DNA from: Saccharina japonica
Lineage: Eukaryota; Sar; Phaeophyceae; Laminariales; Laminariaceae
Direction of reading: 5' to 3'
DNA: 64,000 nucleotides
Assembly (NCBI GenBank): GCA_008828725.1
Contig: MEHQ01001399.1
Location: 61,532 to 125,531 of the forward strand
Within the stretch, counting starts at the first letter, position 1. Each line of letters starts with the position of its first letter. Both the position numbers and the translations under genes were made by a program. This document shows positions 1-10,600 of the stretch, piece after piece. Below the pieces are notes generated by a model. It had not been told where the DNA came from. It saw only the letters and a program-made list of their open reading frames with translations, and ran no database searches.

Positions 1-80
1 AGAAGCGCATCCCCTCTCGTGGGGAGCGCAACGCCACAAAGAAGCCGAGGCCTTCCTCCACAGGGTGATGTTATCACCAT

Positions 81-240
81 AGCTATCATGACAGAGAAAT
101 GTGGCCACGGTAAGCTATCCTGACAGAGCAATGTGGCCACGGTGAGCTATCATGACAGAGCAATGTGGCCACGGTAAGCTATCGTGACAGAGCAATGTTG
201 CCACGGTGAGCTATCATGACAGAGCAATGATACCACGATC
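81..240 (+). repeat. 32-bp tandem minisatellite, five copies
   Basis: Five head-to-tail copies start at 81, 113, 145, 177 and 209. Each begins AGCTATC and contains GACAGAG and (except the last) GCCACGG. The last copy is diverged. There are no spacers, so this is not a CRISPR array. Confidence 0.9.
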
Positions 241-510
241 GGGGGTAGAATAGCAGTGTTTGGCTCCCCAAGTGAGCAACTGGCGGTTACGATGTAGTTA
301 CTATATATAAAATATGATTACTACAGTAAATATATATTACATATGGTACTTTTACTGCTGATGCTGCAGTATATGTGTTTCAGGTCGGGTTGAGCAAACA
401 AACGCCTTCGAAGGCATGCCTCGGGTGTCATATTGAACTGCCCGTGTGAGGAGCTCGGAAATAAGCCACCACCACTACGATGGCAAGGCAGGCATTGCTC
501 GACAACTGCT

Positions 511-776
511 GACGCATGCTACGATAGAGGTGCACCATGTTTTGCCTTCAAAGGGTGGTTACTTGAAGAACTCTACACCTCACCCCAAGCTGATCATTAA
601 GGGAGGAAAGCAAAAGTGCTATCCGATTGAAAATCCCATGGCCGAAGCAAACGAGGAACAATGTTGCAGCGACATACTGACAATAATGAAAGTCCGACGA
701 ATTTGGGTTAAGGAGCTCGATCGCTCAGAAATAATTTCAGCCAAAAAACGGTATACCTCTCTAGCGTAGCACGCGT
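511..776. mobile_element. Inverted-repeat element (MITE), family A, copy 1
   Basis: The two ends are inverted copies close to ACGCRTGCTACGATAGAGG. The interior carries motifs shared with the other family copies, such as a stretch near CGACGAATTTGGGTTAAGG. There is no transposase, so it would be non-autonomous. Confidence 0.7.
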
Positions 777-1205
777 CTGCTGTCGTACTCCGGTGGCGGG
801 AAGGAGGGGGGGGGGGTACGCCGGAGTAGTATGTGTTCAGATGTGCGCCAGGTGTGCTCTGACACACTTGTTATGTACCAGGTGTGTGTTAGCTAGTGCC
901 AGATAGTACCTGGTATATGTGATATTGGAGGAATAGCACGAAGTGGGCTATGTTTTCCAGGCAAGTTTTCTTCTTGGACTCCGTGGCTAGGTACCACAGA
1001 AAGCAACGTTTTGGTCTACAAGTTGACCTCAGAAATATAGTTTTTTTTCTCAACCATCCTCTACCTGGTACTCTTTAGTTATGGGACATTGCACTGTTGT
1101 AGCACTGCAGTATACGTATAGCTTCAAGTACACCTGCAGGTTGGGAGTGGCTCTCTTCAAAACTTAAAAACGGTTATCACAGGCGATGTCATAGGGGAAA
1201 TGAGG

Positions 1206-1478
1206 GAGAGGGGGGGGAGAGGTGTACTCATGTCATGCGTGGCTGTATCATAGCAGTAAGATCATAGACCCTCGCCTCCCTACAATGCTGGGACGGAGCA
1301 CGTCGAGTTTTCACCGACTGTGATAGGCGGACGTTGCTTGTACCAAGCACGAAGCGCCGTGAGGTGTCGCATGTGGGATAAGCTTAATTCTACCAAGAAC
1401 CGCTTGCGAGGAATAAGACCTTGCGTATGGATGACAGCGTTGAATGAATCGATGGCGCGGGGGGGGGGGGGGGTATGT
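1206..1478. repeat. Dispersed repeat family D, copy 1
   Basis: It lies between G-runs and contains CTACAATGCTGGGACGGAGC, a stretch near GCACGAAGCGCCGTGAGG, and CTACCAAGAACCGCTTG. The same order of motifs recurs at 17833, 25779 and 51768. I see no coding capacity. Confidence 0.65.
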
Positions 1479-2033
1479 CAGCCTTCTTGAGTCTTTGTAA
1501 CGTACCCGGTATGTACAACGAGACGATGCCGACCTGTCTACAGGTCGTGCTGTGCGCCGTGTAGAACGTCTATCTATGCTTACCCTCAGGGGGTCGCGAT
1601 CAATAAATACCACTATGGGCGTATATATAAAGACTGTTTTAACATTAACATGAATACTAAACGATCCGTAAATTTACGCCCACAGCAGTGGTATTATGCA
1701 TGTTTCGGTCGTCTACATTTCTAAAAAGGGTGTGAGGGGCAATAGGTTGCTGCCACGCGTACTACGTCTGTCTGTCTGCGTTGCGCTCGCTGCTATCGAC
1801 CACGACTGCTCACGGCTTCGGTCAATTCATTTTCAAGCTCAGAGCAACTCGAGCGTGTGACTTTCCGATGTATTTGCTGTTGTGATGTGCAACGGTACAG
1901 GGTTGTGCACCTTCCTCGTGGGCTTGTGTTGAACGCTGCGCCACAGGAGTGTTCGAAAATAAACGACAGACATGCCGCATTGCTTTTTGTTAGGGTTCAA
2001 GACGCGGGGGGGGGTATACTAAAACCAAGCACA

Positions 2034-2287
2034 GACGCGTGCTGCGGTAGAGGAGGTATGCCTTTTTTTGGCTGAATCGTTTTCTGAACGATCGGGCTCC
2101 TTAACCCAAATTCGTCGTTTTTTTCATTTTTGTGACGAATAATGTTTCAGAGTATTCTTCGGTCATGAGATTTCTCATCCGGCAGCACTTTTAGTTTCCT
2201 CCAAAATATGTTTTGGGTGAGGTATGACGCTCCTTATAAGTGAGGAGCTCAGAAAAAACATGGTGCACCTCTATCGTAGCATGCGTC
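2034..2287. mobile_element. MITE family A, copy 2 (reverse orientation)
   Basis: It begins with GACGCGTGCTGCGGTAGAGG and ends with the inverted counterpart CTATCGTAGCATGCGTC. The interior is the reverse complement of the family interior, including CTCCTTAACCCAAATTCGTC. Confidence 0.7.
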
Positions 2288-2950
2288 CACACAATGTTCT
2301 TTAGAACAAAGATAGATTGCGTTCGTCTGGAACTCTCGCGATTCTGGTTTGCTCCTCATTTCACCGGATCTAGGGGAGGAGTGTGAGTCGGTTTCTCTTT
2401 TATTTTATGTCGTGTATTCTACAGTACAGTAGTGCGCCAACATAATATTTTGAAGTCTGTTTGTTGGTGAGGCACAGCGCCATTCGTGCGAGTGGACTAC
2501 TGTAGACTTGGTGGTGAAAGTTGGCGTATGTAACCCGCCCTATGGTAGCCTGGGCATTTCGACTGTGATCATGGGCTACATGCATCGATGTTGTGGGTCC
2601 TGCCGGCCCCCCACCATCGCGTTGCGTCGTTAAGCAAACCCACGATAGAATAGGAGCAGCACGTATTGGCTCAATGCCTTATCACTGATTACTAGTATTC
2701 TCCTCAAGTGAGCAAGTATATACCGAATAGTGCCATAACCTTGTTTTTGGACAAGCGCATAGAAAGCTTGGTCTAGTCGTGCGGACAAACTAGTTCGAAG
2801 TCAGGTTCCTGGGGGGACATTGATCTCCAGTCATGTTCCGGGCGGGGGGCATTGATCTGCTCAGGAAATAAGGAACCGCCCCTATAAGGCATTGATTGCT
2901 CCGTTGGGGGGGGGGGGGCTGGCCTTGGATGTTGGTACCTGCTCTCATGA

Positions 2951-3233
2951 CTCATGGTACGGTAGAGGTGTAAGCACCATGATGTTCCTGAGGGCGGTCG
3001 CTTGAGGAGCTTTATACTAATAGTAAGTCAAAAACAGATTATGGAGAGAAATAAAAGTGTTATATACTATTAATATATACCAGGTACCCGACTAACGATC
3101 CCACAGCCTATTGATACAATGAAACGTAGTATTGCAACACGAAAATGAAACTTCGACGATTTTGGGCTACAACCGTGATCATTCAGAAACACATGAAGGC
3201 ATAAAGTGCTTCGTCGCTCGTAGCACGCGTGTC
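2951..3233. mobile_element. MITE family A, copy 3 (degenerate)
   Basis: The left end keeps GGTACGGTAGAGGTG and the right end keeps TCGTAGCACGCGTG. The interior includes the family motif CGACGATTTTGGGCT. The outer left end is worn. Confidence 0.5.
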
Positions 3234-3410
3234 ATAGTCCAGCGCAGGAATAGTAATATCGTACGTAGCTGTTCCCGCCGGCCCTTTCCTTTCTGGGAGC
3301 AAGGCGATTGCCCCGGCAACGCGATGCTATATCGTACAAACCCCTTACGGGAAGAAAACCTTGCCTCTTACCTGCAGCGCAACTCCCAGTCGATTCGAGC
3401 CGTATGCCCT

Positions 3411-3896
3411 GGCGTATGCTACGGTAGAGGAGAGGTGCACCTTACCTGCGTACAGTACATTTTCTGAGGTTGTTCGCTTGAGGAACTCTATACTAATACT
3501 AATTCAAAAAATGATTTTGGAGGAAAATAAAAATGAAACCCAATGAAAAACATTACAACAACAATAACAACAACAACAACAAAACTCCGACGATCTGGGG
3601 TCGAGGAGCCCCACCATACCAATTTCCGGGGCTCCGCACTTAAAGTGAATTGGACCTCACCCAAATATTATTGTGAGATAAAAATTCATAATTTAATACG
3701 AAGAACAACCGCATGGCCTACGGATATGCCACTAAAAGATTGCAAACACGCAAACACGGTATCCCAACGATAAGGCATGCCTTGGAAGGCACATGCCTTA
3801 TTGGTCAATTCCTCAGACGAAGAGTATACGTACTAATAGTTAGTCAGAAACGTGTAGGACATAATGGGCCATCCTTCACCTATCGTAGCATGTATC
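3411..3896. mobile_element. MITE family A, copy 4 (expanded)
   Basis: The ends GCGTATGCTACGGTAGAGG and CACCTATCGTAGCATGTATC are inverted relative to each other. The interior is longer than in other copies and contains an ACA/AAC simple repeat at about 3550-3580. Confidence 0.5.
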
Positions 3897-4679
3897 AAGG
3901 ACGAGGAGGGATGACGCAAACGGGTATAAGCCATTTTGTCGACCGGACCTATATGGTCCCGCAAGTTAGGGAGTAGGGAGGAAGTTGCTGCACAAAATGA
4001 TGTCGGCGCGTGTTGGCCCGCCGCAGTTTAGGTGACACAATCGTTACCATGGCGATCTATCGATGCAGAGCCGGGATTATCGGGGATGCCGGAACTTCGT
4101 TACAGCAGTTGCGTGTGATCGCGTTCATTTTATATTTCATGGGCATGGATGCTCGATTATTGGTCTTGATGATTGGTCTTGAGTCTTGCATGCGCCACAG
4201 CGGTGGTATTGCACACCGAATGCCCGAAAAAATGGGAAGTTATTAAACAAATGGCAACGTTACCGGTTAGCCTCTACACTGCTGAATTGGGTTCGGGCCC
4301 ATTTTCTTAGACGTAACCCTCACATTGGAAGTGCCCCCTTTCACTCGCGAGGGTGAGGGGGGGGGGGAGGGGGTCCACGGTCACGGTGGTGGTAGTCGAG
4401 CATGTGTCAACAGTGGGAACGGTCGTTTTGACTGCCTATTCGACGGGTCAATTAACAGGGTGACCATGCGTAGCGGGAGTGCGGCTGCAATGTTTTCCCC
4501 CAGGACTGTGTACATGTGTGTAAGTCGAGTGGTCGTGTTACTACAGTTAGTAAGCCTGGGGGTCTCATTAGTGGATACGCTCCAATACTAGTAACTGCTA
4601 CTGTAGCGTTGATTTATGGAGGTTGAATCCCACGGTGGTGGGATTGTGAGCTTATTATCATGTTATTTGTAAAACTAAA

Positions 4680-4972
4680 AAGGGAGCAGTAATGGCTGAG
4701 AGCGCGTAGCGTGGGTAGGCGCAATTCGACGGGGAAAGGGGCTGAAGTCTTCTCGCGCAAGGCACGAACCGTATGAGCGGGGAGGGGGGAGGAGAACCTG
4801 TTATGTGGCCCCGCGGATCTGAGTTACGACTACAAAGAAGGGGCGGAGGGGGGGAGGGGTACTTCATTTTCATGCATGGCCGTAGTCGTATGTCCAGGCG
4901 CGGGGGGGGGGGGGAGAGAAGAGCGAACATAATAAATGGGAAAAGAAAGAACAAAAGAAAAAAACTGCGGGA
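4680..4972 (+). mobile_element. SINE body fragment, 5' truncated
   Basis: It contains GCTGAGAGCGC, GCGTGGGTAGGCGCAATTCG, GCTGAAGTCTTCTCGCG and GATCTGAGTTACGACTAC in the SINE order and ends at AATAAATGGGAAAAG with A-rich sequence. The tRNA-like head is missing. A G-run with a family D start interrupts it at about 4850-4910. Confidence 0.6.
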
Positions 4973-5880
4973 TAATCTCGGCTTCAACATGGTAGATCAG
5001 ACGATTCACACCATGCGCACTTTTCATCTCCTCCCCGGCCGTACCACGCGTAAGTTATTATTATGCCTCTTCCAAAATGTAAACACCACCGATGGTCGAT
5101 ACAGAGACCACATACACGGGGGTTTACCAACTTCATCATCAACAGTCGGCGGTATCACTGGCGAGAGGAGGAGAAGATGCCGAAGCCGAAAGGTCCCGGA
5201 AGGTCCCGGAAGCCGAGGCGTCAGGTAGCGTTGCCCCCCCGCGGCTGGGCGTGTTGCATGCAATGTGTCGTTTGTACGCAATGTGTTGTTTGTACAAGCC
5301 TACTGTAGTAGCGAGCGAACCCGGCTCTTCCCCCGGGCGGAGGTGCCGCTTCCCCCTCAGTGGTGGAAACGCGTGCAGACTGTTACGCGTCGGCTACAAG
5401 CAAGACACTACTACTACTACGTGCTACTGTATGATACTACAGTACGACTACGACTACGAGTACTTTATTACTACAATGTATAGAGTCGGTGTTGCTTGAA
5501 GCCGGCCCGTACGAGTACGTACGTAGATGTGAGTGTCCTCTCATGACAGTCGAAAGTCGAAAGAGTGTGCGTGCGCTATGAAGCGACAGCAATATGTAGG
5601 TGTCCTCGAGAAAACCTTGCCCTCCTACACGTGAAGGCAGCAATCATCGTTGGAAAAGTTGGAAGTACGCCTGCCAATTCAAGAAATACAGCATGGCATG
5701 AGCAGTGATGAGATGTCTGCGTGTACCTGTTGAGAAGGCTAAGGCTATATCAAAATATCGATGTTTCAGTTTCCAGTACACGCATATCATGGGCACAACA
5801 AACAGCAGTTATAACCACTGCTGGGTGTACGTACGGATACGTACGAGCGTAGTGAAACAGTCCGTACACTATGGAGTTAA

Positions 5881-5972
5881 ATAAAATTATTATAAATACG
5901 TCAGCTGTGAGTTCAACCGATTGAATTGTAGATACTCAACTTTGTTAGCTGCGTAGAAATTTTGTTCTATGT
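5881..5972 (+). repeat. Promoter-like dispersed block with TATAAATA, copy 1
   Basis: It contains TATAAATACGTCAGCTGTGA, GTTCAACCGATTGAA, GATACTCAACTTTG and GCTGCGTAGAA. It is repeated at 6672 and, diverged, twice in the 53-55 kb duplication. It may be the promoter or leader of a transposon. Confidence 0.55.
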
Positions 5973-6295
5973 GTTATTTGTGGTATTGGTGTAGGTTTCG
6001 TGATGTACTAGGAGCCTGGTAGTTACTACTCGATTTTATAATAAGCCGTTCGCGCGTGCTATGTGTTTATTCCTCGTTAAGGATATGGTTCAGTGACTCC
6101 CCTGGATACTACCCGGGTCAGCAGGACAATGTAACAAGGGTATCCCATGATCATTCTGCGCACTGATACTATATAATAACCCGAATAGAGGAGACAAGTA
6201 TGATATTTGGTAAAGTAATCGAGTACATCTATATCACAAAATGTGTTGTTAGACGAGGATGGGGACGGGGAAACAGGGACGGGGGATAGGGGGAT

Positions 6296-6360
6296 AGGGG
6301 GGTAGGGGGGTAGGGGGGCGTACTCATTTGTTGCTTGTCTTAGTCATTTGACCATTGAGT
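6296..6360 (+). repeat. Dispersed repeat family E, copy 1
   Basis: A G-run is followed by CGTACTCATTTGTTGCTTG and CATTTGACCATTG. The same block occurs at 17770 (reverse), 33240 and 44850. Confidence 0.6.
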
Positions 6361-6671
6361 TGTGCTCGTGTGGCAATACAGTAAGTAGCATACAGATACG
6401 AGAACTCGTAATAATGTGTACTGTAGAATACTACTGTACGTTGTTCCCAAGGCAGGACAGCAAGTAAGTACCGAGAGATGCTTCCACTCACCATACATAC
6501 CTGGTACATACAGGTGGGATTTCTTAGTTGAGAATGGGTGCGTTCTGCACTAACTTCAGTACGTATATATCCCGAATTTCTTATTTCCTTTCAAATCAGC
6601 CTGCCTTTCTCGTTCCTCGTTTTCACTGCTGCTGCTGCATGTACAAAGCAGGTAAAAAATACTATTAAATA

Positions 6672-6764
6672 ATAAAATTATTATAAATACGTCAGCTGTG
6701 AGTTCAACCGATTGAATAGTAGATACTCAACTTTGTGAGCTGCGTAGAATTTTTGTTCTGTCTA
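6672..6764 (+). repeat. Promoter-like dispersed block with TATAAATA, copy 2
   Basis: Nearly identical to the block at 5881, extending to AGCTGCGTAGAATTTTTGTT. No convincing gene starts immediately downstream. Confidence 0.55.
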
Positions 6765-7637
6765 TTCCAATTCGCGCGCCTTTTTTTGTGCAGCACCAGC
6801 AGCACTCAAGCACACGCGACACCGTCGTCTCAACACTATGCTCACAAGACACAAAGCCCTTCGTCACCATTGAGTCACAGCTCCAGGAGAAACTCTTTGC
6901 TGTGAGCTCCACCCAGTAGACTGCTCCGGATGACACAGGATGCAGGACAAGTTTCCTGCTGGACATGAGGATTCCTTTTCGTGTCGCAAATAATGAGAAC
7001 CTAAAATCAGCCAGAAACCCCGGGAGTTTTCATTTATTTCCCCTGCTTGTTTCGCTTCATCGTTACCAGCCATATGAAAATAAACGCCTCATACTCTGTG
7101 TGAGAACCAAATCGAGGTTTGGCTCAAAGAATGATGCTTGATGTGTTCCGAGAGTGTACTCACAATTTGCAAGGCCAGGGACTCCCCACTCGAGCAACCG
7201 GCGGGGCCTCTGATTGGGGTGAGTAGGGCTTGGCCGTCTGCCCCTTCTATTGACGACCTCGATCAGCATTTCTGAGGGCTGTGGCTCGCACTCAGTACCT
7301 ACCCATACCCGCAACTATCAGTATACGTGAGACTACGTCGTGGGTACATACTCGTATGCTCTTGTACTCGTACATGCAGTCGTCGAGTATGGGCGAGTTT
7401 GTTCTCCGTGCACACGAGAGCTGAGAGCACGCATGAGCCCACCGGGTAGGTTCGGAGCACAGGTAGAGAGCACCTTCAAGCTGACCTCCCTGCTCGCATC
7501 TAACATTGACCTTGCCTGGCGCTTTGCTTGCCCTCTGCTTTGGACTGCCGCACTGCTGATCCTCAAAATCGACCCAAATCGACCCAAGGACACTTTCCGA
7601 GAGGGCGGATAGAATAGACCCAATACTATAAGGCAGT

Positions 7638-10600
7638 ATGGAACGTAGCCTCGGGAATGGCGTCCCAGGTATGTCCACAGCGGAGGGAGGAAGCGCCCCG
7701 TCCACCCCGCCCTCGGTGAAGGTGTCTGCGGTAGAGTATGCGAGCGACCCGGAGTCTGCTGGGGCGAGGCGGAGGGATCGCCTGCTTGGGATGTCGGCGA
7801 ATACGATGTCACACAGCCGAGTTTCCCTGCGTCTCCGAGTTGGGAAACGGAGGCCGCTGTCTGGGGGCCACGGCATCTCATCACCACCAGGTAAGAAGCC
7901 TCGTGGTCTCGTAGCGACGACTTCTCTCCCACCAGGCTCGCTGTTCTTGTTATATACCCCTGGTACCTGGTTTACTGGAGTTGCGACGATATTGTGTTTG
8001 ACTGCGTTGGCTTGCAGGGCTCAAGTTACCATGAGCTTCCGGGTACATACATATGTGTAGATATACGAGGGTACCAGGTATGACGGTATGACAGACTACT
8101 GCCCAAGACTGCCTGACAAAAGCTTCAGCAATGCCTCTGCGAGCGCGATTTCAAACTTTAGCCTTCACTCTGTATCAAGTTTTTAAGTACAGCAGAATGT
8201 ATTAATATGAATACAGCAGTAGAACTTATTGTACGTGCTGGTACGTATTACTCGTATGCGTACTGGCGAAAGACCTCACAGCAGTACGCATTGCTGCTGT
8301 ATTATACTGCCTTGACGTATAATAATGAGACGAGCGAGCGCGAAGCACAAGCTTTGTTTTTTCTTGGTCTTCCAAGGATAAAAGAGCCTCTTCATAGAGG
8401 CTCGTACGAGGGTAGGGTGCCTTGAAATAGTTTAGCTGTGTGTGTCAACATTTTTTTCGGCCACGTTTGCACACAGCACTCAACGTACCCGGCACCAACG
8501 CCAGTCCCCTCGGGCTCTGTGCACGCACACGTACTATTAATAACGAACCCTCCTCGTGCTGGTTTTGCTGTAACTCGTTCAGAGTTTGTCGAGCCATGTG
8601 CGGTAATGCGTGTTTTCAGAGGCACCTGGCTGGGCCAAATTTTCAAGAGGCTCATGGCTGGGCCATGTTTTTTCTTTATTCGGACCGTAAAATATCATAC
8701 GTACTCGTAACGGTTTTTTGTTTCTCTCGTTCTACCGAACGACACCCAACTCTACGAGTAGGCAGAGTGTGTCTGACCACAGCACCGTTTTGGCCGTGTC
8801 CCTAAGACATGCCGCAGGTGGTTTTGTCAGGTCCACCTTCCTGCTGATGAGGTGACGGAGAAATTGTGCTGTAGATATCGTACAGCAGTACGAGTAGCAG
8901 TGGTGGCATCTGCTGCGAGAAGATATTTTGTTGGACACATGTCAGGTGCAGATTTTTCGTCTTCAAAATAAGCCGAATATCAATATCGCGTTGGGAACCA
9001 GGAGGTACACAACAAATTGAGTACGTGTACAGAAGGTTAGACCAACGAGCAACCTACAGCGACGTCACTACTGCTGCTGCTGTTGCTGTTGTTCTGCTGC
9101 TGTCGTTGCTGCCGCTGCCATGGCTGCTGCCGCTGCTGCTGTATGCTGACGATGTTTTTTTGTTAAAGAAGGAATAACCCGAACAGCACGTATACGGTGA
9201 TGTCCGTTCGTGCTGGTTGAGCACAATCAGTTTTCGCCGAGCATGATGCTTCGCAGATTTGACTTCTGCAAGTACTGAGGTCGCGCCTCATTACCACCTA
9301 TCACTAGTAGAAATTAGCACCACTCTGGACGGGAATATAAGGACCGATAGGCATTGATATTTATAATCGAACGTCCCTTATATTTCCGTTCACAGTACAA
9401 CCTGGTATGTACCAGCATCGTATGAAGTACAGCTGTAGTAGTGGTGCGATAGAGCTGTGACTATAACGGCATCATCGCAACCAGGAGCCGTCGTACCAGC
9501 ACGTATCGTACCAGTACGTACCCAGTACCTCGTATACGTTACCAGTACCTTGGAGCACACTACTACTGTAGTACCTTAGAGTGCCTGTAAAGTGTTACCT
9601 GTGCTGTGCTGCGCTGTGCCGTGCCGTGCCGTGCTGTGCTGTGCGGTGCGGTGCTGTGCTGTGCTGTGCTGTGCTGTGCTGTGCTGTGCTGTGCTGTGCT
9701 GTGCTGTGCTGTGCTGTGCTGTGCTGTGCTGTGCTGTGCTGTGCTGTGCTGTGCTGTGCTGTGCTGTGCTGTGCTGTGCTGTGCTGTGCTGTGCTGTGCT
9801 GTGCTGTGCTGTGCTGTGCTGTGCTGTGCTGTGCTGTGCTGTGCTGTGCTGTGCTGTGCTGTGCTGTGCTGTGCTGTGCTGTGCTGTGCTGTGCTGTGCT
9901 GTGCTGTGCTGTGCTGTGCTGTGCTGTGCTGTGCTGTGCTGTGCTGTGCTGTGCTGTGCTGTGCTGTGCTGTGCTGTGCTGTGCTGTGCTGTGCTGTGCT
10001 GTGCTGTGCTGTGCTGTGCTGTGCTGTGCTGTGCTGTGCTGTGCTGTGCTGTGCTGTGCTGTGCTGTGCTGTGCTGTGCTGTGCTGTGCTGTGCTGTGCT
10101 GTGCTGTGCTGTGCTGTGCTGTGCTGTGCTGTGCTGTGCTGTGCTGTGCTGTGCTGTGCTGTGCTGTGCTGTGCTGTGCTGTGCTGTGCTGTGCTGTGCT
10201 GTGCTGTGCTGTGCTGTGCTGTGCTGTGCTGTGCTGTGCTGTGCTGTGCTGTGCTGTGCTGTGCTGTGCTGTGCTGTGCTGTGCTGTGCTGTGCTGTGCT
10301 GTGCTGTGCTGTGCTGTGCTGTGCTGTGCTGTGCTGTGCTGTGCTGTGCTGTGCTGTGCTGTGCTGTGCTGTGCTGTGCTGTGCTGTGCTGTGCTGTGCT
10401 GTGCTGTGCTGTGCTGTGCTGTGCTGTGCTGTGCTGTGCTGTGCTGTGCTGTGCTGTGCTGTGCTGTGCTGTGCTGTGCTGTGCTGTGCTGTGCTGTGCT
10501 GTGCTGTGCTGTGCTGTGCTGTGCTGTGCTGTGCTGTGCTGTGCTGTGCTGTGCTGTGCTGTGCTGTGCTGTGCTGTGCTGTGCTGTGCTGTGCTGTGCT

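Larger units (their letters stand above)
1..7637. other. Repeat-rich region upstream of the EDR2-like gene, no convincing gene
   Basis: Open frames here are short, lack recognisable motifs and mostly cross inverted-repeat elements, G-runs or SINE fragments. Identified elements are listed separately. The stretches between them (about 777-1205, 1480-2033, 3897-4679 and 4973-5880) show only mixed short motifs and simple repeats such as TAC/ACG runs at about 5407-5460. Confidence 0.6.

Noticed and set aside
81..240. Possible CRISPR array
   Set aside because: The 32-bp units are directly adjacent with no spacers, and the context is eukaryotic.
6797..6913. + strand frame after a T-rich tract and CAG, resembling a terminal exon
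   Set aside because: The frame is short and coding-like, but I found no upstream exon that joins to it and no recognisable motif.
7292..7932. - strand open frames of 194-199 codons over EDR2-like exon 1
   Set aside because: They overlap the + strand exon that joins in phase to the rest of the gene, and show no motifs of their own.
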